Below are positions 30,529 through 34,119 of a stretch of DNA of 34,119 nucleotides, in pieces (position 1 is the first letter of the stretch; each line of letters starts with the position of its first letter). This stretch comes from Synergistaceae bacterium (GTDB lineage Bacteria > Synergistota > Synergistia > Synergistales > Aminobacteriaceae). Both the position numbers and the translations under genes were made by a program. The notes under the pieces were generated by a model that worked only from the letters and a program-made list of their open reading frames with translations, did no database searches and was not told the origin of the DNA. The stretch lies in contig JAFSKE010000043.1 in the NCBI GenBank assembly GCA_017449135.1, forward strand, positions 1 to 34,119. The letters run 5' to 3'.

Positions 30529-31857
30529 GTGTTGAAAGTGAGTAATTTAATTGTTTCGAGATTCGGAGGAGATGCCGCAGCAAACCCTGACAACGTTAAA
30601 AAAGCCGCCGAAATTATATTGTCTAATCCTGACCGCCGTTTTGTCATAATATCCGCTCCAGGTGCTAACGACGAAAGTTTAGGGATTACTGACATGCTTT
30701 ATTTGTGTTATTCAAATTACGTCGAACATAGAGACTTTGAGGGCGTTTTAATGGGAATTTCCTACCGTTTCAAAGAAATCGTTTCGGGGCTTGGAATTGA
30801 GTTTGACGTTGACGCTGAAATTGACGCTGTAAGAAAATCCCTTGTTTCAGGCGTTAATCTCGATTATATCGCAAGTCGAGGGGAATTTATAATGTCAAGG
30901 ATTTTCGCTAAATTTATTGGCTGGGAGTTCGTTGATACCGCTGACATGATTTTCTTCGATAAAGACGGAAAACCTGACAAAGAAAAAACTTTCAATGCTG
31001 CCTCAAACAAATTAAAATTCCTTGATAATGCCATTATTCCAAGTTTTTATGGTACTGACGCTAACGGAAAAATTAAAACCTGTGTTCGCGGAGATTGCGA
31101 TACTTCGGGAGCTTTGATTGCCTGTGCCGTTAAAGCCGATTTATTCGAGAAATGGAGCGAATCCACTAAGATTTTTAGTGCAGACCCTAACGTCATTCCT
31201 AACGCCGAAATCGTAAGACACATAACTTACGGTGAAGCTATCGAATTAAATTACATCGGAATTAACATCGTCAAAGATGAGGTTTCAATGCTCCTTAATG
31301 AGGCTAAAATTCCCATGAAAATTGAAAGTATTTTCGGCTCTGATGGGGACGAAATGTTCATAACTCACGAACTTCCCGAAAATGTTTCAAGAAGCCCCGT
31401 TGTCTGCATTACAGGACATAATAACTTCAACTTCATAAACATTCACAAAATCGGACTAAACAAAAATTATAGTTTTGAGGATAAACTTTTCGCCATTTTC
31501 GCAAAACACAGCATTGCAGCAAGACATTATTTTACAGGTATTCACAGGTTATCAATATGCCTCAAAAACCCAAGATTTGACCTGAAAAAAAATGAAATCC
31601 TTAACGACATCAAACAAACAGTAAATCCTTTATCCGTTACAGTTACTAAAGATTTATCGTTAATTGCTGTTGTCGGCGACGGAATTATGAAGGTCAAGGG
31701 AATACTCGATAAAATTGTTGTAGCTCTCTCAAATGCAGATATTGAATTGAGAGTTATTGATTATGGAGCTGACGAATTTAACATCATCTTAGGCGTTTAT
31801 GACAAGGATTATGCGAAAGCCGTAAAAGTGTTGTATGAAAATATAATAGTGAAGTGA
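30529..31857 (+). CDS. Divergent aspartokinase-like protein
   Basis: A 442-residue protein with the overall layout of aspartate kinase: an amino-acid kinase domain and two C-terminal ACT domains. Family landmarks remain: RFGGDAAANPDNVKKAAEII, VIISAPG, DYIASRGEFIMSRIFAKFIG, CVRGDCDTSGALIA, FSADPNVIPNAEIVRHITYGEAIELNYIG and ACT-like VVGDGIMKVKGILDKI. Several catalytic positions differ: the usual KFGG-S/T-S is RFGG-D-A, and the usual GRGGSD and DGV segments are altered. It may be a specialised or degenerate enzyme. GTG at 30529, TTG at 30532 and GTG at 30538 are all possible starts. It follows the coiled-coil gene by 49 nt. Confidence 0.8.
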   Translation: MLKVSNLIVSRFGGDAAANPDNVKKAAEIILSNPDRRFVIISAPGANDESLGITDMLYLCYSNYVEHRDFEGVLMGISYRFKEIVSGLGIEFDVDAEIDAVRKSLVSGVNLDYIASRGEFIMSRIFAKFIGWEFVDTADMIFFDKDGKPDKEKTFNAASNKLKFLDNAIIPSFYGTDANGKIKTCVRGDCDTSGALIACAVKADLFEKWSESTKIFSADPNVIPNAEIVRHITYGEAIELNYIGINIVKDEVSMLLNEAKIPMKIESIFGSDGDEMFITHELPENVSRSPVVCITGHNNFNFINIHKIGLNKNYSFEDKLFAIFAKHSIAARHYFTGIHRLSICLKNPRFDLKKNEILNDIKQTVNPLSVTVTKDLSLIAVVGDGIMKVKGILDKIVVALSNADIELRVIDYGADEFNIILGVYDKDYAKAVKVLYENIIVK

Positions 31858-31953
31858 TAACCCCTCCACCGTTTCACGGTTCCCCTTCCCGCAAGCGGAG
31901 AGGCATTGTCTCCCCTTTTAAGGGGAGATGTCAACTTGTTGACAGAGAGGTTA
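31858..31953 (+). repeat. MITE-like palindromic repeat
   Basis: A 96-bp element with 9-bp imperfect terminal inverted repeats, TAACCCCTC (31858-31866) and GAGAGGTTA (31945-31953). Inside are four hairpins: ACCGT-TTC-ACGGT, CCGC-AA-GCGG, CTCCCCTT-TT-AAGGGGAG and TGTCAAC-TT-GTTGACA. This architecture matches the short AACCCCTCC...GAGGGGTT repeats seen in many gut Firmicutes and related genomes. It fills the gap between two convergent stop codons exactly and may also act as a bidirectional terminator. No coding function is likely. Confidence 0.8.
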
Positions 31954-33228
31954 TTATTTCGTTATTGCTTCCCTTGCTTCTCTCGACTTTAACAAAATTT
32001 CTTCTTTATCGAGCGTCGGAAATTCTCCGTTCTTATAAAGCCATTTCCCGTTTACCATTGTGCCTGCTACGTCAGCAGAACTTCCGGCATAAACAAGATA
32101 TGTTCCTAAATTTTCCTCGTTTACTCCGATGTAATGAGGCTTATCAAGATTCACGAGAATTAAATCCGCTACCCAGCCCTCCTGCAACATTCCCTTTTGT
32201 GAAAATCCATAGGCCTTTGCTCCTTCGTATGTCGACATTCTCAAAACTTCCTGTGCCGAAACACAAACAGGATTTTTGTTAATTCCCTTGTGAAGCAATG
32301 CAGTTGTTCTCATCTCTTCCCACATGTCTAACCGGTTGTTGCTTGAGGCTCCGTCCGTCCCTAAGGCTACAGGGAAATCACGTTCAAGCCATGCGTTCAG
32401 ATTCATTACTCCGCTCCCAAGTTTCAAATTACTGTTGGGATTATGAATTAATGTTACATTATCAGGATTGAGATCTGTTGAAGGGTCTAAATATACCGCA
32501 TGGGCAAGTGTCAAATAAGGCACTGAATTTAATCCAGTCTCATCGAGATATTTTTCCGGAGACATTCCGAGATTTTTCAATTCCCCTTCGGTTTCAAGAA
32601 AATGAAAATGTATTCCCAATCCGTGAGACTTTGCAGCGTCCGTTATCAGCTTCATTTTGTCAACAGGAACGGTATACGGTGCGTGAGGACCTATTTGTAC
32701 CGTAATTAACCCTTCTCGGCCATGAAATTTTTGTGCCAAGTCAAGATTATTCTGCAAGGATTTTTCGATTTTTCCGGGTTCTCCTGCCGTTATTCCCCTG
32801 CTCAATGCTGCCCTGATTCCTGCTCCTAAAACTGCCTCGCCGACACGTTCCATTTCAAAATACATGTCTGCAAAGCATGTCGTTCCCGTTGATAACATTT
32901 CAAGAATTGCAGACAAAGTACCCCAATAAATGTAGTCAGGAGTTAATTTTTCCTCAACAGGCCATATCTTAGTTTGCAGCCATTCCATTAAAGGAGATTC
33001 CTCGCCAAGTCCACGAAGCAAAACCATTGCAGCATGTGTATGAGCGTTCACAAAGCCAGGAATTACAGCCATTTTCCCATGTCCTGAAATTATTTTGTCA
33101 GCACTTGGGGGATTCTCGTTGACGTTAATAATCTGCGAAATCCGCCCCTTTGAGACAAGCATATGAACACGCTCGGCTTTTATCCTGGAACCATCAAGAA
33201 TTAATACATCTTTGAATAACGTTGCCAT
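31954..33228 (-). CDS. mtaD: MTA/SAH deaminase (amidohydrolase)
   Basis: 5-methylthioadenosine/S-adenosylhomocysteine deaminase converts SAH to S-inosylhomocysteine and MTA to its inosine analogue. The 424-residue protein has the metal-binding PGFVNAHTHAAMVLLRGLGEE, TCFADMY, QIGPHAPYTV, HFHFLETEGE, LAHAVYL, HNPNSNLKLGSG and the catalytic-Asp LGTDGASSNN. A related amidohydrolase such as a guanine or hydroxydechloroatrazine-type deaminase is possible, but the partner favours MtaD. It starts 6 nt after the ahcY stop, in the same operon. The stop abuts the MITE-like repeat. Confidence 0.92.
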   Translation of the reverse strand: MATLFKDVLILDGSRIKAERVHMLVSKGRISQIINVNENPPSADKIISGHGKMAVIPGFVNAHTHAAMVLLRGLGEESPLMEWLQTKIWPVEEKLTPDYIYWGTLSAILEMLSTGTTCFADMYFEMERVGEAVLGAGIRAALSRGITAGEPGKIEKSLQNNLDLAQKFHGREGLITVQIGPHAPYTVPVDKMKLITDAAKSHGLGIHFHFLETEGELKNLGMSPEKYLDETGLNSVPYLTLAHAVYLDPSTDLNPDNVTLIHNPNSNLKLGSGVMNLNAWLERDFPVALGTDGASSNNRLDMWEEMRTTALLHKGINKNPVCVSAQEVLRMSTYEGAKAYGFSQKGMLQEGWVADLILVNLDKPHYIGVNEENLGTYLVYAGSSADVAGTMVNGKWLYKNGEFPTLDKEEILLKSREAREAITK

Positions 33229-33234
33229 GATCTT

Positions 33235-34119
33235 TTACTCCTGCCAAGACTTCATATATTCAACCTGCTCATCGGTCATTGAGTCAATCTCGATTTTTAA
33301 CGCAGCAAGTTTCGATTCCATTACGGCTCTGTCGGTGGCTTCAGGAACTGGATATAATCCGGCTTTGAGTTTGTGAGTGTAAATATGAAGGGCTGATTCT
33401 AACTGCAACGAAAAACTTAAATCCATGATTTCAATCGGGTGTCCGTCGGCACATGCTAAGTTCGTTAAACGTCCCTCGCCAAGCAAATTAATTCTCCGGC
33501 CGTCCTTCATAACGTAAGTGTCGATGTTATCACGCAATTTTTCAACTTTTTCCGACAACGCTAATAAATCCGGTTTGCTGATTTCAACGTCAAAATGCCC
33601 TGCGTTGCCTAAAACTACACCGTTTTTCATTTTTTCGATGTGTTCACGTCTGATTACATGAATATTTCCCGTGAATGTCAAAAATATATCTCCGATTTCA
33701 GCGGCTTTTTCCATGCTCATAACTCTGAAACCGTCCATTAAGGCTTCACAGGCTTTGTGAGGGTCAATTTCAGTTACTACGACATGAGCACCGAAGCCCG
33801 CAGCCCGCATTGCAGCACCTCGACCGCACCAGCCATAACCGGCTATTACAACGGTCTTTCCGGCAACTATCATGTTCGTTGTGCGAATAAATCCGTCCCA
33901 AACTGACTGCCCTGTTCCATAACGGTTGTCGAATAAATATTTGCTCAAAGCGTCGTTTACGTCAATCATCGGGAACTTCAAAACTCCTTGCGAGTTCATA
34001 GCTTTTAATCTCTTAACACCTGATGTAGTCTCCTCTGAACCGCCTAAAATGTTGGGAATGAAATCCGGAAATTCCTGATGAACCGTTGCGACTAAATCTG
34101 CTCCGTCATCAATAATTAC
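33235..34119 (-). CDS. ahcY: S-adenosylhomocysteine hydrolase (5' end outside window)
   Basis: Adenosylhomocysteinase reversibly splits SAH into adenosine and homocysteine using bound NAD. The reading frame is open to the right edge, so about 295 residues of a protein that is probably near 410 are seen. Motifs are IIDDGADLVATVHQEFPD, ILGGSEETTSGV, RLKAMN, FPMIDVNDALSKYLFDNRYG, TGQSVWDGFIRTTN, the NAD-binding VIAGYGWCGRGAAMRAAGFG, LTFTGN, GNAGHFDVEI and EGRLTNLACADGHPIEIMD. The C-terminal K-x6-Y tail of long eukaryotic-type forms is absent, fitting the short bacterial type. mtaD follows 6 nt after the stop. Confidence 0.97.
   Translation of the reverse strand, partial: VIIDDGADLVATVHQEFPDFIPNILGGSEETTSGVKRLKAMNSQGVLKFPMIDVNDALSKYLFDNRYGTGQSVWDGFIRTTNMIVAGKTVVIAGYGWCGRGAAMRAAGFGAHVVVTEIDPHKACEALMDGFRVMSMEKAAEIGDIFLTFTGNIHVIRREHIEKMKNGVVLGNAGHFDVEISKPDLLALSEKVEKLRDNIDTYVMKDGRRINLLGEGRLTNLACADGHPIEIMDLSFSLQLESALHIYTHKLKAGLYPVPEATDRAVMESKLAALKIEIDSMTDEQVEYMKSWQE

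Noticed and set aside
31854-32282. Plus-strand open frame of 142 codons after the aspartokinase-like gene
   Set aside because: It begins in the MITE-like repeat and lies antisense to mtaD, whose motifs are clear; the peptide resembles no family and has no SD.
1-34119. CRISPR array, prophage or plasmid origin
   Set aside because: No regularly spaced repeats, no phage structural or integrase genes and no replication protein were seen; the gene mix is chromosomal apart from the TnpB element and the MITE-like repeat.

Overview
The window is AT-rich, densely packed bacterial chromosome with short gaps, many start/stop overlaps and strong GGAG-type ribosome binding sites. It carries flagellar export genes with a cheY, secG, rplM-rpsI, a fused FeoA-FeoB, an Mrp ATPase, LarC, a ComB homologue, coaX, dus and a S-adenosylhomocysteine (SAH)/methylthioadenosine (MTA) module. 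The mix suggests a motile anaerobe from the gut or a similar habitat. I favour a low-GC Synergistota-type organism, with Clostridia as the alternative; this is inferred from gene content, not from a marker tree.

Layout. 1-1.8 kb: a DUF4230-type membrane-anchored protein overlaps nagA. 1.8-2.7 kb (minus): an exported Sel1-repeat protein. 2.8-10.5 kb (plus): cheY, fliO (probably with a non-standard start), fliP, fliQ, an exported MTA/SAH nucleosidase, feoAB, mrp, fliR and flhB. The flagellar export-gate genes are thus split by four housekeeping genes. 10.5-12.4 kb (minus): a large exported TPR/propeller-like protein of unknown role; a small glutamine-rich protein diverges from it. 12.9-17.3 kb (minus): a six-gene run of two unknown proteins, an S1-domain protein, a DUF501 protein, a ComB homologue and LarC. 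17.4-18.8 kb: a solitary IS200/IS605-type TnpB element. 18.8 kb: tRNA-Gly(CCC) with a clear promoter.

18.9-24.2 kb (plus): a four-gene cluster of a DUF2156 protein, a multi-pass EamA-like transporter with a degenerate GHKL-like tail, a YkgJ-type cysteine-cluster protein and a sensor SpoIIE/PP2C phosphatase. This looks like an undescribed membrane signalling cassette. 24.3-26.5 kb: secG, a nicotinate phosphoribosyltransferase, rplM and rpsI.

26.5-27.0 kb is the longest stretch without a conventional gene. It holds a tandem series of hairpin terminators with U-tracts, each followed by an extended -10 box at a spacing of about 90 bp. The series ends in a structured mRNA for a 28-residue hydrophobic, basic peptide. 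It could be a small-RNA array with a type I toxin-like peptide gene, and is the most unusual structure in the window. 27.0-31.9 kb (plus): a BaiN/HI0933-type flavoprotein, coaX, dus, a TSCPD protein, a coiled-coil protein and a divergent aspartokinase-like protein. A 96-bp MITE-like palindromic repeat then fills the whole gap to the convergent mtaD-ahcY operon (minus), where ahcY runs off the right edge.
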